DNA of 64,000 nt from the NCBI GenBank assembly GCA_929200315.1, contig CAKMZB010000010.1:16515-80514 (forward strand). The letters are read 5' to 3'. This stretch comes from an uncultured Alphaproteobacteria bacterium (GTDB lineage Bacteria; Pseudomonadota; Alphaproteobacteria; Rhizobiales; Rhizobiaceae). A program made the translations under genes and the position numbers. The notes under the pieces were generated by a model. That model had not been told where the DNA came from. It ran no database searches and saw nothing but the letters and a program-made list of their open reading frames with translations. Below are positions 9,814-20,300 of this stretch, one piece after another (the stretch's first letter is position 1; the number at the start of each line of letters is the position of its first letter).

Positions 9814-10191
9814 CTAAAGCACCCCCTGTGCAAGGATCATCAAAGCACCTGATGCAACAATATAACCTGCATCAATGACAGTTGCCTTGCCCGATTTTTG
9901 GCCAAACAAGTCCATTCCAGCAACTATCAGAGCAACTGCCATGATGGCACCAATGGCAGTGAAGAGGGCTTCACCGGTCGCAGTTATTCCAACGACGAGT
10001 GCCAATATCGCAAGACCCACAAATTGTATGATCATTGCGGTAAAGGGTGGTGACGCAGGCGGCTGGATATTGTGGCTGCCTTCCGCCCAGCTTTTGCCAA
10101 ACATCTTCGGGCTAAACCAGATCATACCAAGGCCAAATGCTGCAATTGTGCCGACGACAACAGCCGTCCAGTTCATGAGCTCTATGTTCAT
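9814..10191 (-). CDS. DUF1761 family small membrane protein
   Basis: A 125-residue protein with four hydrophobic segments (about 6-24, 53-72, 78-98 and 105-124). The N-terminus MNIELMNWTAVVVGTIAAF with GMIWFSPKMFGKSW is the DUF1761 signature; the function of this family is unknown. The ATG at 10191 follows AAGGCA. It is the third gene of an ArsR-SRPBCC-DUF1761 unit, a common grouping in which the last two genes are presumably controlled by the ArsR protein. Confidence 0.85.
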   Translation of the reverse strand: MNIELMNWTAVVVGTIAAFGLGMIWFSPKMFGKSWAEGSHNIQPPASPPFTAMIIQFVGLAILALVVGITATGEALFTAIGAIMAVALIVAGMDLFGQKSGKATVIDAGYIVASGALMILAQGVL

Positions 10192-10202
10192 TTTGCTCTG
10201 CC

Positions 10203-10628
10203 TTATGCTGCTAGTGTTGCGTCCAAAGTTGCAAGGATGCCGCTCCACCCGCCTTTATGATTGTCACGCGCTTCAGCGTCTTTAAACCGCACGTGGGTGA
10301 GCGTTACGTGGGTTCCCCGGTCTGCCGGGGCAAAAGTGAGCGTCACGGTGCTATCCTCAACGGAGTAGGGACTTTCCCAAGTAAAGACGATGCGATCATG
10401 TGGACTAATCTCACGATAGGTTCCTGCAAGTGGAATTTCGTCTCCACCAGCAAGCATAGTGATCTCAAAGCGACCGCCCTCTTTGGGATCGTTTGATGCT
10501 TTGGGCACAGACATTCCAGCAGTCGGCATCATGAATTTCCGCAGCATGTCGGGGTCCAGCCAAGCGTTAAATACGTCTGCTTGGGCAGCCATAATCGTGC
10601 GTTCAACTGTCAGGTTCAGATCAGTCAT
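10203..10628 (-). CDS. SRPBCC / AHSA1-like (START-fold) domain protein
   Basis: A 141-residue protein of the activator-of-Hsp90-ATPase-homologue-1-like group. Family features are the opening LTVERTIMAAQADVFNAWLDPDMLRKF, the mid-region GGRFEITMLAGG and GTYREISPHDRIVFTWE, and the closing tryptophan segment GGWSGILATLDATL. The fold makes a hydrophobic ligand cavity; the ligand is unknown. The ATG at 10628 has GGAG 9 bp upstream and overlaps the ArsR stop codon by 8 bp. Pairing with an ArsR gene is typical, so the ArsR protein likely controls it. Confidence 0.88.
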   Translation of the reverse strand: MTDLNLTVERTIMAAQADVFNAWLDPDMLRKFMMPTAGMSVPKASNDPKEGGRFEITMLAGGDEIPLAGTYREISPHDRIVFTWESPYSVEDSTVTLTFAPADRGTHVTLTHVRFKDAEARDNHKGGWSGILATLDATLAA

Positions 10629-10968
10629 CTTCATCGTCTCCATTTGTTATCAAGTCATCCAGCGCTTCCAATCTGAGATCCCAGATTGAGCGCAGGTCGT
10701 TGAACCATTTGTCGATTTCAGAAAGCGGAGCCATTTGAACCTCGATGAGGTGTTCGCGCCAGTCGGTGCGTCGAACAACGAGGCCTGCCGTTTCGAGTAC
10801 TTTGATGTGCTTCGAAACTGAGTTTAGGCTCATCTCAAATTGCGCGTGAATATCTGTCACACGCATCGGGCCGTTCTGAGCCAGCAACGTCAAAATTGCG
10901 CGCCGCGTAGGATCGCTAGCAGCTTTGAGCAATTCGCTAAGGACGTTTGCTGTGGTTCGTTCAACCAT
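10621..10968 (-). CDS. ArsR-family winged-helix repressor
   Basis: DNA-binding regulator of 115 residues. The winged helix spans about 8-90: SDPTRRAILTLLAQNGPMRVTDI, then the recognition helix FEMSLNSVSKHIKVLETAGLV, and the wing VVRRTDWREHL. There is no CXC metal site, matching the metal-independent subgroup that partners SRPBCC proteins. It is first in the operon. No Shine-Dalgarno sequence is seen before the ATG; a possible -10 (TTATTC) lies only a few bases upstream, so the message may be leaderless. Two near-identical 16-bp boxes lie at its start and 39 bp upstream and suggest autoregulation. Confidence 0.9.
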   Translation of the reverse strand: MVERTTANVLSELLKAASDPTRRAILTLLAQNGPMRVTDIHAQFEMSLNSVSKHIKVLETAGLVVRRTDWREHLIEVQMAPLSEIDKWFNDLRSIWDLRLEALDDLITNGDDEDD

Positions 10969-10976
10969 ATGGGTGA
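10961..10976. promoter_or_regulatory. Putative ArsR operator box 1 (overlaps the start codon)
   Basis: TCAACCATATGGGTGA, an imperfect palindrome overlapping the arsR start codon. It matches box 2 at 14 of 16 positions, differing only in the two central bases. The location predicts autorepression. Confidence 0.6.
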
Positions 10977-10999
10977 ATAACAGGGAGATATGACATCAG

Positions 11000-11015
11000 T
11001 CAACCATTAGGGTGA
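11000..11015. promoter_or_regulatory. Putative ArsR operator box 2
   Basis: TCAACCATTAGGGTGA, 39 bp from box 1, overlapping the likely -35 region (TTGACT on the minus strand). The pair of boxes suggests two dimers spanning the promoter. Confidence 0.6.
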
Positions 11016-11176
11016 TTGACAAGATTGTTAAAGCGGTCGGTGGAACCAGATGCCGCATTGGACGACCGCAGGGTGCTGCAGCTGTTGGGCAAAGTTTCCA
11101 CCGTCAGAAGGCACCTGATACCGGGACAAGAAGGCCGCGGAGATGATCCGCAGCCCATTATTCTATTCTTTGTATT

Positions 11177-13369
11177 CTAAGCGGCTTTTGCCTGAGCCGC
11201 ACCGCCGTAGAATGTCTCACCCTTGGCGGCCATGTCCTTGATGATCTGTGGCGGAGAGAAGTGGTCGCCATATTTGGCTGCGAGTTCTTCGGCGCGAGCC
11301 TTGAATTCGGCCAGCCCCTTCTGGTCGATGAAGGTGATCGGCCCGCCGGAATAGGGGGCAAAGCCGAAGCCGAGAATCGCACCGACATCCGCCTCACGCA
11401 CATCCGTTACCACGCCTTCTTCCACGCAACGCGCGGCTTCCAGAGCGATGGTGTAGAGGTAGCGATCCATCACATCCTTGATGTCGACCTCGTCCGCGTC
11501 TTGCTGCTGATAAAGCTCTTTAAGCTCCGGCCACAGATGCTTTTTGCCCGGCTTTTCCGGATACTCGTAAAAGCCCTTGCCGCCCTTGCGGCCCACGCGA
11601 CCATTGTCTGTGACCATCGTGTTGACCAGTTTCACGTGGTCGGGATCGACGGCGTTTTCACCAAGGTCAGCAACGGTCTGCTTCATGACTTTCTGAGACA
11701 GATCAATGGCGACCTCGTCGTTCAGCGCCAGTGGACCAACGGGCATGCCGGCCATCTTCGCACCGTTCTCGATCATTGGTGCAGGCACGCCAGCAATCAG
11801 CATATTCCAGGCTTCCTGCATGTAACGCATGACGGCACGGTTCACGTAGAAGCCACGGGTGTCGTTGACCACGATCGGGGTCTTTTTGATCTTGGTGACG
11901 AAGTCGATGGCGGTGGCCAAAGCCTTGTCGCCCGTCTTTTCGCCCATGATGATCTCAACGAGCATCATCTTGTCGACCGGTGAGAAGAAGTGGATGCCAA
12001 TGAAATTTTCGGCAGACTTTGCAGCCTCGGCCAGTTCTGTGATCGGAATGGTGGAGGTGTTGGAGGCGAAGACCGTGCCGTCTGGTGTCACGGCGTCGGT
12101 CGCTTCCGTGACCGTGCGCTTGACGTCCTTATCTTCAAACACGGCTTCCACGATCAGATCGCAATCCTTGAAGGCGTCGTAATCGGTGGTCGCGTTGATG
12201 AGGCCGAGCAGCGCTTCCTTCTTCTCCGGCGTGGAGCGCTTGCGCGAAATAGCCTTGTCGAGAAGATCGGCAGAATAGGACTTGCCCTTGTCAGCGGCTT
12301 CCTGGTCACGGTCGATCAACACGACTTCGAGACCGGCCTTTGCGGACACATAGGCAATGCCCGCACCCATGAAGCCCGCGCCAAGAACGCCAACTTTCTT
12401 GATGTCGGTCTTCTCAACATCCGGGCGGCGGGCACCTTTGTTCAGGTCCTGCATGGACATGAAGAGCGTGCGGATCATCGCCTTGGCTTCCGGCGTCGTT
12501 AGCGTGTGGGTGAAGTAGCGGCTTTCCACCTCAAGCGCCCGATCCATGGGGAGCTGAATGCCCTCATAAACACAGCTCATGATGTTCAGCGCGTTGGGGT
12601 AGTTGGCATAGGTGTTTTTACGCAGCAGCGCGTTACCGGCAGACAGCATCTGCACGCCTGCGGGAGACCACAGGTTGAGCGGAGCCTTGTAGCCCTTCTG
12701 GTCCCAAGGCTGTTCAGCCTTCAAACCGTCCTTGATGAGCTGCTTTGCGGTTTCGATCAGCTTGTCAGCGGAGACAACCTCGTTGACGAGGCCGAGCTGC
12801 TTGGCCTTTGCCGCGCGGTGGGTGGTGCCCTGAAGGAGCATCTGTACCGCATCCTGCGGGTTGACCATGCGGATGACACGCTGCGTACCGCCACCACCGG
12901 GCAGAAGGCCGACTTTCACTTCCGGCAGACCAATTGCTGCATCTTCGGAGGCGACGCGGGCGTGGCAGGCAAGCGGAATTTCAAAACAACCGCCAAGCGC
13001 GGTACCGTTGATGGCCGCGACCCAGGGTTTGCCGGAAGTTTCCAGCGCGCGGAGGTTCTGGTTGAGCTGGTAGGAGCTTTCAAACAGGTCTTTTGCGGCC
13101 TGTTCGGGATCCTTGTTTTTTGCTTCGGCATAATTGTCGAGCAGCGCTTCCAGCATGGAAAGGTCAGCACCAGCACCGAAGGCCTTCTTGCCGGATGCGA
13201 TGACGGCACCCTTGATGTTCTCGTCTTCGGTGACGTGCTCGACGATGGCCTTGAATTCAGGACCAACCTGCGCGTCGATGACGTTCATCGAGCGACCGGG
13301 CATGTCCCAGGTGATGAGAGCGATGCCGTCGGAATCCGTTTCGACGGTGAAGTTTGTATAGTCAGCCAT
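11177..13369 (-). CDS. fadJ: Fatty-acid oxidation multifunctional protein: enoyl-CoA hydratase / 3-hydroxyacyl-CoA dehydrogenase
   Basis: Alpha-subunit-type enzyme of beta-oxidation, 730 residues. The N-terminal crotonase domain (about 1-190) has NGTALGGCFEIPLACHARV with the oxyanion-hole glycines and GLPEVKVGLLPGGGGTQRV with a catalytic Glu. The dehydrogenase half begins with the NAD-binding KKVGVLGAGFMGAGIAYV (about 325) and continues to the catalytic His of GIHFFSPVDKM and the C-terminal helical repeats (NDTRGFYVNRAVMRY; APYSGGPITFIDQKG). It hydrates trans-2-enoyl-CoA and oxidises the 3-hydroxyacyl-CoA. AAGGAG precedes the ATG. It is the last gene of a four-gene unit and follows the thiolase gene by 61 bp. 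The fadB/fadJ distinction is nominal. Confidence 0.93.
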   Translation of the reverse strand: MADYTNFTVETDSDGIALITWDMPGRSMNVIDAQVGPEFKAIVEHVTEDENIKGAVIASGKKAFGAGADLSMLEALLDNYAEAKNKDPEQAAKDLFESSYQLNQNLRALETSGKPWVAAINGTALGGCFEIPLACHARVASEDAAIGLPEVKVGLLPGGGGTQRVIRMVNPQDAVQMLLQGTTHRAAKAKQLGLVNEVVSADKLIETAKQLIKDGLKAEQPWDQKGYKAPLNLWSPAGVQMLSAGNALLRKNTYANYPNALNIMSCVYEGIQLPMDRALEVESRYFTHTLTTPEAKAMIRTLFMSMQDLNKGARRPDVEKTDIKKVGVLGAGFMGAGIAYVSAKAGLEVVLIDRDQEAADKGKSYSADLLDKAISRKRSTPEKKEALLGLINATTDYDAFKDCDLIVEAVFEDKDVKRTVTEATDAVTPDGTVFASNTSTIPITELAEAAKSAENFIGIHFFSPVDKMMLVEIIMGEKTGDKALATAIDFVTKIKKTPIVVNDTRGFYVNRAVMRYMQEAWNMLIAGVPAPMIENGAKMAGMPVGPLALNDEVAIDLSQKVMKQTVADLGENAVDPDHVKLVNTMVTDNGRVGRKGGKGFYEYPEKPGKKHLWPELKELYQQQDADEVDIKDVMDRYLYTIALEAARCVEEGVVTDVREADVGAILGFGFAPYSGGPITFIDQKGLAEFKARAEELAAKYGDHFSPPQIIKDMAAKGETFYGGAAQAKAA

Positions 13370-13430
13370 CTTGGCTCCTTACGCGGTTCTTGAGAGACAT
13401 TTCGGCCTCTATTCTTGTGCCTTGGCGGAT

Positions 13431-14639
13431 CTAGACCCGCTCGATGATCGTCGCCGTGCCCATGCCTGCGCCAATGCACAGCGTAACAAGCGCGGTGTTG
13501 AGATCGCGGCGCTCCAGCTCATCCAGCACGGTACCAAGGATCATTGCACCGGTTGCACCGAGCGGGTGACCCATGGCGATGGCACCGCCATTCACGTTGA
13601 TCTTGTCGTGGGGAATGTCGAAGGCCTGCATGTAGCGCAGCACGACGGAGGCGAAGGCCTCGTTCAATTCGAAGAGGTCAATGTCATCGGGCGTCATGCC
13701 GGAGCGTTCAAAGAGCTTCTGCGTCACATCCACCGGGCCGGTGAGCATGATGGCAGGTTCGGAGCCGATATTGGTGAAGGCGCGGATTTTGGCGCGGGGC
13801 TTCAAACCAAGCTTCCGCCCGCCTTCTTCGGAACCGAGCAGCACGGCAGCGGACCCGTCCACGATACCGGAGGAATTACCGGCGTGGTGGACGTGGTTCA
13901 TCATTTCGATTTCAGGGTAGCGCTGGGTAGCAACCGCATCAAAGCCACCCATTTCACCCATCATGGTGAAAGCCGGGTTGAGGGACGCCAAGGACTGCAT
14001 GTCGGTTGTCGGGCGCATGTGCTCGTCATGATCGAGCAGCGTGATGCCGTTGATATCTTTGACCGATGCGATGGAATTCTTGAAGTAACCGTTCTCCCAA
14101 GCATGGCCCGCGCGCTTCTGGCTTTCCACGGCATAGGCATCGACATCGTCACGGGAGAAACCGTGTTTGGTGGCGATGATATCTGCGGAAATACCCTGCG
14201 GTACGAAGTAGTGCGGGACAGCGATGCCCGGGTCCATCGGCCAGGCGTTGCCCGCGGCGCCGATGCCAACGCGGGACATGCTCTCAACGCCACCGCCAAT
14301 GGCGATATCATCAGCGCCGGACATGATCTTGGAGGCCGCGAAGTTCACGGAATCGAGGCCGGAGGCACAGTAGCGGTTGAGCTGAACGCCGGCGACGCTT
14401 TCGTCATAGCCGGCTTCCAGAATGGCGGTGCGGGTGACGTCACCACCCGCTTCTTTGACCGGGTCAACACAGCCAAAGATCACATCGTCCACCAGCTTTG
14501 TGTCGAGTTCATTGCGGTCGCGCAGGGACTCAAGCACGCCAGCGGCCAGGCGATTGGTCGGCACGGTGTGGAGTGAGCCGTCTTTCTTGCCCTTGCCGCG
14601 CGGTGTGCGCACGTGATCATAGATAAATGCTTCGGCCAT
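13431..14639 (-). CDS. fadA: Acetyl-CoA C-acyltransferase (thiolase)
   Basis: Beta-ketothiolase of 402 residues that cleaves 3-ketoacyl-CoA to acetyl-CoA and a shortened acyl-CoA. The nucleophile Cys is in [12 protein letters not shown] (about residue 90). The C-terminal [18 protein letters not shown] carries the catalytic His, and [16 protein letters not shown] carries the second Cys. An AGGAGG site sits 6 bp before the ATG. It forms the thiolase partner of the adjacent multifunctional protein; together with the acyl-CoA dehydrogenase upstream it completes a beta-oxidation spiral. A biosynthetic thiolase is unlikely in this context. Confidence 0.93.
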   Translation of the reverse strand: MAEAFIYDHVRTPRGKGKKDGSLHTVPTNRLAAGVLESLRDRNELDTKLVDDVIFGCVDPVKEAGGDVTRTAILEAGYDESVAGVQLNRYCASGLDSVNFAASKIMSGADDIAIGGGVESMSRVGIGAAGNAWPMDPGIAVPHYFVPQGISADIIATKHGFSRDDVDAYAVESQKRAGHAWENGYFKNSIASVKDINGITLLDHDEHMRPTTDMQSLASLNPAFTMMGEMGGFDAVATQRYPEIEMMNHVHHAGNSSGIVDGSAAVLLGSEEGGRKLGLKPRAKIRAFTNIGSEPAIMLTGPVDVTQKLFERSGMTPDDIDLFELNEAFASVVLRYMQAFDIPHDKINVNGGAIAMGHPLGATGAMILGTVLDELERRDLNTALVTLCIGAGMGTATIIERV

Positions 14640-14760
14640 GGTTTCCTCCTAAGCCTGTGCCGTTTCCGGCTTTGTGTTCATTGTCTTTTCAGTTGGGGTG
14701 CGAACCTCGCCGCGCCAACTGCCGATTTGAAAAATGCAGCGTTGCATGCGCCCGATTTGC

Positions 14761-15225
14761 TCATTCAGTCATATCCTTGACAGGAAATTGCAGACCGGTG
14801 AAAGGCCGCAATTTCATGGAACCGGCAGCGCGGGCTGCCAACTCGCCGTCGCTTCGAAAGAGCCGTGCCTCGGCAAAGGCGACGGCCTTTCCCGCTCGAA
14901 TGATGTTGGCTTCAACTTCAATCCGCTCGAGCGGAACGGCGGTGAAGAAATGGGTTTGCAGGTCTATGGACGCAGGCGCAAATTTTCCGCCAAGGGCGAA
15001 AAATGTAAGCATACCCATCGTATCATCCATCATGGCAGCCATGAAGCCACCCTGCACCGTGCCACCGAAATTGCACATATCAGCATTGGGTTTGAAGGAG
15101 ACACGAACGCGGCGCTCATCGGGCCAATAGTCAATGATCTCCATGCCCATCCAGGCCTGTGATGGCGGATGGGCCGGGAGTGATAACTCAGGCAACGGGT
15201 CAGCATGGCTCTTAAAGGCGCTCAT
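14761..15225 (-). CDS. PaaI-family hotdog-fold acyl-CoA thioesterase
   Basis: A 154-residue single hotdog domain. The signature NFGGTVQGGFMAAMMDDTMG (about 52-71) holds the central helix and the conserved Asp that serves as base in PaaI-like thioesterases; TFFALGGKFAPASIDLQTHF follows. It hydrolyses an acyl-CoA, probably as a release valve for the beta-oxidation genes around it. It lies 36 bp after the acyl-CoA dehydrogenase gene and 121 bp before the thiolase gene, co-oriented. The specific acyl substrate is not predictable. Confidence 0.85.
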   Translation of the reverse strand: MSAFKSHADPLPELSLPAHPPSQAWMGMEIIDYWPDERRVRVSFKPNADMCNFGGTVQGGFMAAMMDDTMGMLTFFALGGKFAPASIDLQTHFFTAVPLERIEVEANIIRAGKAVAFAEARLFRSDGELAARAAGSMKLRPFTGLQFPVKDMTE

Positions 15226-15261
15226 TCATCTTCTTTCAGAAAGTCGCTTCATCATAGCCTT

Positions 15262-17070
15262 CTAGAAAGCCTCTGCCGGAAGCTCCATCATCGTCGCGCA
15301 ACCGGTCCGGATGCGGGCAAGAAGCGTGGTGTGCTCGGGCATCATGCGTTCGGCGAAGAAACGGCCGGTCACGAGTTTGCGCTCGAGAAACTCGGTTTGC
15401 CCGACTGCACCGTCCTTTAGTTTATCCTGTGCGGCTTTCGCCATCAGGCCCCACATGTGAGCGAAGCAAACGAGGCCGAAGAGATGGAGATAGTCAGTGG
15501 ATGCCCCACCGGCTTCATCCGGGTTCTTCATGGCGTTCTGCATCAACCACATTGTGGCGGTCTGGAGTGAGGTTAGAGCTGCCGAAAGCGGTTCGATGAA
15601 AGGTTTCATCGCCTCATCGTCTTTGTGGGCAGAGCAGAATTTGCCGACTTCCTTAAAATAGGCCTGCACGGCACGGCCCTGTTTGCTCGGCAGCTTGCGG
15701 CCAACGAGATCCAACGCCTGGATGCCGTTGGCACCCTCATAGATCATGGCAATACGCGCATCGCGCACGAACTGCTCGACGCCCTGGTCCTTTGTGTAAC
15801 CCGTGCCGCCGAAGACCTGCTGAGCCATTACGGTGTTGTCGAAGCCCTTGTCGGTAACGAAGGCCTTGATGATTGGGGTTAGCAGACCCATCACGTCGTC
15901 GGCTGCTTCCTTCTCCTCGGCATTGTCAGAGCGGTGGTGAATGTCACCTTTCAGAGCCGTCCACATGGTGAGAGCTCGCGCGGCTTCATTGAAGGAGCGG
16001 ATGGTCATCAGCACACGCCGAATGTCCGGGTGGACGATAATCGGGTCGGCCTTCAGATCGGGGAATTTGGTGCCCGAGATGGAGCGACCCTGGATGCGAT
16101 CACGCGCCCAGTCAGCGGCATTCTGGTAAGCGACTTCCGACTGTGCCAGGCCCTGCACGCCAACACCGAGGCGGGCTTCGTTCATCATCACGAACATGGC
16201 CTTCAGCCCACGGTTTTCTTCGCCAACCAGATAGGCCGTCGCATCCTCGTAATTCATCACGCAGGTGGCGTTGCCGTTGATACCCATCTTGTGTTCCAGC
16301 GAGCCAACCGAAAGGCGGTTGCGCTCACCGGGATTACCATCATCGTCAAGGATGAACTTCGGGCAAATGAAGAGCGAAATGCCGTCCACACCTTCCGGCG
16401 CGCCTTCGATGCGGGCGAGCACAAGGTGGATGATGTTGGAGGACATTGGGTGTTCGCCAGCCGAGATCCAGATTTTCTGACCTGTGATCGCGAACGTGCC
16501 GTCATCGTTGCGCCCGGCGCGGGTGCGCATCATGCCAAGGTCCGTGCCGCAATGAGGCTCGGTGAGGTTCATGGTGCCGGACCATTCACCAGACAGCATT
16601 TTGGGCACATAAGCCGCCTTCTGCTCGTCGGAAGCGTGTTCGACAAGAGCAGCGGCAGCACCGGCTGTAAGGCCTGGATACATGCCGAAAGCCATGTTGG
16701 CGGAGGCGACATATTCCTGCACGGCCGCGTTAAGGGCGGTCGGCAGGTTCTGGCCACCAAATTCTTCCGGGAAGGGCAGGGCGCCCCAGCCATTTTCGCT
16801 ATATTGGTCGTAAGCTTCCTTAAAGCCGGTGGGCACTTTGACCGTGTTGTCAAAGCCTTCACCTTCTATCCAGGTGCAACCTTCTTTGTCGCCAACTTCA
16901 TTGAGCGGTTGGAGAACTTCTTCAGCAAGCTTGCCGGCTTCACTGAGGATTGCTTCCACCATGTCGGGTGAAGCGTCCTCAAAACCAGGCAAGTTGTTAT
17001 AGCGTTGGATGTTCAGCACATCGTTGAGAATAAAGAGGGAATCCTCAACCGGAGCGCGATAGGTTGGCAT
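15262..17070 (-). CDS. Acyl-CoA dehydrogenase (long form with C-terminal extension, DmdC/FadE-like)
   Basis: FAD enzyme of 602 residues, longer than the about 380 of short acyl-CoA dehydrogenases, as in the group with a C-terminal helical extension. N-terminal helices contain [18 protein letters not shown]. The beta domain is [19 protein letters not shown] with [13 protein letters not shown]. The C-terminal helices include [21 protein letters not shown] and the binding segment [24 protein letters not shown] precedes the ATG by about 9 bp. It is first in a beta-oxidation operon. Substrates may be fatty acyl-CoA or 3-methylmercaptopropionyl-CoA (DmdC relatives); the gene set favours general fatty acids. 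Confidence 0.9.
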   Translation of the reverse strand: MPTYRAPVEDSLFILNDVLNIQRYNNLPGFEDASPDMVEAILSEAGKLAEEVLQPLNEVGDKEGCTWIEGEGFDNTVKVPTGFKEAYDQYSENGWGALPFPEEFGGQNLPTALNAAVQEYVASANMAFGMYPGLTAGAAAALVEHASDEQKAAYVPKMLSGEWSGTMNLTEPHCGTDLGMMRTRAGRNDDGTFAITGQKIWISAGEHPMSSNIIHLVLARIEGAPEGVDGISLFICPKFILDDDGNPGERNRLSVGSLEHKMGINGNATCVMNYEDATAYLVGEENRGLKAMFVMMNEARLGVGVQGLAQSEVAYQNAADWARDRIQGRSISGTKFPDLKADPIIVHPDIRRVLMTIRSFNEAARALTMWTALKGDIHHRSDNAEEKEAADDVMGLLTPIIKAFVTDKGFDNTVMAQQVFGGTGYTKDQGVEQFVRDARIAMIYEGANGIQALDLVGRKLPSKQGRAVQAYFKEVGKFCSAHKDDEAMKPFIEPLSAALTSLQTATMWLMQNAMKNPDEAGGASTDYLHLFGLVCFAHMWGLMAKAAQDKLKDGAVGQTEFLERKLVTGRFFAERMMPEHTTLLARIRTGCATMMELPAEAF

Positions 17071-17178
17071 TTATGTGTCTCCCTGAAGCCTTTGCGGCAC
17101 GGCACTTGGTTTGATCCTCAGACATAATGGTAAGGCAAGCGGTTCTCGCCGCACTCATTTCGATCCAGGACCAGATTC

Positions 17179-17192
17179 TTACGTTAACGTAA
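17179..17192. promoter_or_regulatory. Perfect palindrome upstream of the beta-oxidation operon
   Basis: TTACGTTAACGTAA reads the same on both strands, with a second partial copy AAGTTAACGC just beyond. On the minus strand it falls between a possible -35 (TTGCGT) and -10 (TAAGAA) with a spacer of about 17 bp, the placement used by MerR-family activators. From memory, LiuR-type MerR regulators of acyl-CoA catabolism use similar TACGT-centred sites. The regulator is not encoded in the window. Confidence 0.6.
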
Positions 17193-17356
17193 AAGTTAAC
17201 GCAAAATCTACTGCTGAGTCAACCCACCAAGCGGCGTTTCGGTTGCCTTTTAAGGAGCGGCGTTAACCATTTGTTTACCATAGATCTTAAACAATAGCGT
17301 GAACTAAAGCCCCTGTTGCGTGTCGTGGCGGGCGAGCCGAAACGGAATGAGTAGAG

Positions 17357-20300
17357 ATGTCAGCCGCCGCTTTTCCCCTGCCGTCCCAGAACCGCGATGC
17401 GTTGCGGGTTGAAAATCTGCGCCGTGCCATCTCATCCATTGAGAGCCGCCTCGGCGGCCTCAACAACGAACGTACACCTGATACGCCGATTTCGGCGCCA
17501 GCAATGCGTGCCTTTGGTGCAATGCCGGACCAGAACATTCGTGCTGATGATTCCGTTGGTCGTATCGCCCGGCAGATGGAAGGTCTGCGCAGGGAGCTGG
17601 CCGAGTTGCGCGCTGACAAACAGAGCGTTGGGCACGGCATTGGCCCGGCCGCCTTCAACAAGGCCGTGTTCCAGCTTCAGCAGGGCATGGATGATGCAGC
17701 GGTTCGTGACGAGCGCCACCAGAGCCTCATCGCCACACGCCTTGAGCGTCTTGGTGAAAGCCTAGCCGAAGTGGAGACTGCAGCCTTCAATTCGAGCCAA
17801 CGGCAGGAGAAGGTCTTCTCCGACAAACTCGACGATATACGCCAGACCGTTGGCGACTTGCCCGGAGCGCTTTCTCTCAATCGCCTGGAAGAGCGGCTGG
17901 AACATGTCCAAGGCAAGATCGATCAGCTTACTAAGGCCGCTGATGCCTCTATCATCGCTCAGCAGCGAATGATCGAAGCGCGCGAAAACGCCGTGGCTCG
18001 CGAAGATCTGACGCAGATTGAGACCCGCCTCGATGAGATCGCCCGCGCGGTCATTGCTGCATCCAGCGCCGGTTCGTTCGATGAGACCCCGCCCCAGATC
18101 GATCTTCCTGGTATCGACCGGATCGAAGCTCAGGTCGCGGAGTTGTCGCGCACGGTGGACCGCATTGCCGACGTGCAAGACGAGGGTCTTGGTCATCGCC
18201 TGCCGGATCTTGGCGGTCTGGAGGGTCAGCTTGCCAAACTTTCTTCGCGTCTTGAAAGCTTCTCCGTCCAGCAGACTGAAAACGACACTCTTTCCCAGAT
18301 CGAGCAGCAGATCCAGGCGCTTGCCGGCCGCGTTGAAACACGGCCCAACGATGCGCTGAATGCGATTGAAAAGAAGATGGGTGAGCTTGCCCGTTCGGTG
18401 GAAAAAGTTACCAGCGTCCCGGCTGCCACTCCCGATCTTGGCCATCTCGATAAGCGGTTGGCGGATGTGACAAGGGCGTTGGCTACTTCGCAACCTTCTG
18501 CGGACCCAGTCCAGATGCAGGCCTTCCTTTCCCAGATCGAGGGTGAGTTTGCCCGCACCGCTTCCGCGACTGCAGTCGAGGCTGCGCAGGCAGCAGCCGA
18601 GCGCGTGCTCGCCACTCGCAGCGGCGATCAGACGCTTCAGGCGCTGTCTGAAGATCTGAAAATTCTGCGCCACCTGGCCGAAAACGACAGTCATCAGACG
18701 GTGCAGATCACCCGTACACTTCAAGCCCTGGCTGACCGTCTGGAGAACTTTGAGGTAGCACCAGCGCCGATTTCCTACGACGTCGAAGAGCTGAACAGGC
18801 CTCATGAGCTCGAGACGGCCCCGCTGGAAGAAGCGGTTCATGTGGATGACCCGGTGGATGATGCCATCGCCCAGGCAAACGCCGTGCGTGAAGCTGCGCA
18901 GCTCGATACTGCCGAACTCAACGGCGATCTCAGCACCGTGGAGGAGCTTGAGGAAGCTTTCCGCAATGAAGAACTGCTCGAACCTGGCACTGTTCCTGCC
19001 GACGTATTGGACGATGCCGAAGAGCCGGAGATGGAACCGGCTCCCGATATCAAGTCCGACGCTGTCGCAGCCGCTCGCAGGGCGCTTCAGGCCACGAGTG
19101 ATGAAGTTGCAGCCATCGACGAGAATGAAGCCCGCGCACCCCGCAATCGTCGCGAACGACGCGCAGCAAAGGCTGCGACAAAGGTTAAGGGCCGCTCCAC
19201 CTGGCACCGCCCGATCCTGGTGGCCGCTGCCGCAGTACTTCTCGCCTTGTCAGCCTATCAGGGGTATCAGCTCGTGGAAGGAGCCGACCCACGCCACGCG
19301 GCAATTGAAGAAACATCGGTCAGAATCATGACCATAAAGGATGAGGCCCGGCCGGGCGTTTCATTGGACGATCAGGCGCCGGTGGCGGAAAACATACCCG
19401 CCAGCGATCCAGCGCCGATCAGTGTCAGCACGCCGTCCCGCGCCCCACAGGTCACGCCGGCGGATGTCCCTGCAATTTCAAACACCGACAACATCGTCAC
19501 TGGGGCGATTCAGCGCGAGACGTTCGACCTTCCTGCCTCCATCGGCACTGCGACGTTCGTTGCCGCTGCCAATGCCGGTAACCCGAGCGCGCTCTATGAG
19601 CTTGGCACTCGCTACTCCAACGGCGAAGGGGTGGAGAAAAATCTGAAAGAAGCCGCCAAGTGGATGCAGAAGGCCGCCGAAGCCGGTTTCGCTCCGGCAC
19701 AATATTCTTACGGCTCAATGTTGCAGAAGGGTCTTGGCGTCGAGACTGATCTTCCGGCGGCGGCCCGGTGGTATGGTCGTGCCTCGCAGCAGGGCAACGC
19801 CCGCGCGATCCACAACCTCGCCTTCCTCGCAGTGCGTTCCGCGCGCAAGGATGTGCCTGAGGACATGGAAAAGGCTGTTGCATGGTTTAACGAGGCAGCA
19901 AATTTTGGCCTGAAGGACAGCCAGTTCAATCTAGGTATTGTCCATGGCCGCGGCATTGGTGGTGTTGAGAAAAATCCAGTTGAAGCCTACAAATGGTTTG
20001 CCATCGCAGCCAAGAGCGGCGATCAAAAAGCCATTGATAGACGTGATGAAATCAAAGCTGACCTCACCGCAGAGCAGTTGAAGGCGGCGCAGGCGGAAGT
20101 TGATGTCTGGGCGGCACAACCTCTGAACGAAGAGGCCAATTCCATCGCCATTCCTGATGCCTGGAGGGGGGCGGCGAGTGCTGAGACCACCCTTGAGCCG
20201 GATGTTGTGAAAGAGGTTCAGGTCATTCTCAACAACAAGGGCTTTTTAGTTGGCGCCCCTGACGGTGTTATGGGTGAGCGGACGCTCTCTGCGATTAAGA

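Noticed and set aside
10977..11176. Possible transposase or regulator fragment in the gap before fadJ
   Set aside because: Short coding-like stretches only (such as KKAAEMIRS); no frame persists and no terminal repeats are visible.
17762..19207. Minus-strand open frame of 481 codons opposite the podJ-like gene
   Set aside because: Shadow of the coiled-coil coding region; no ribosome-binding site or domain.
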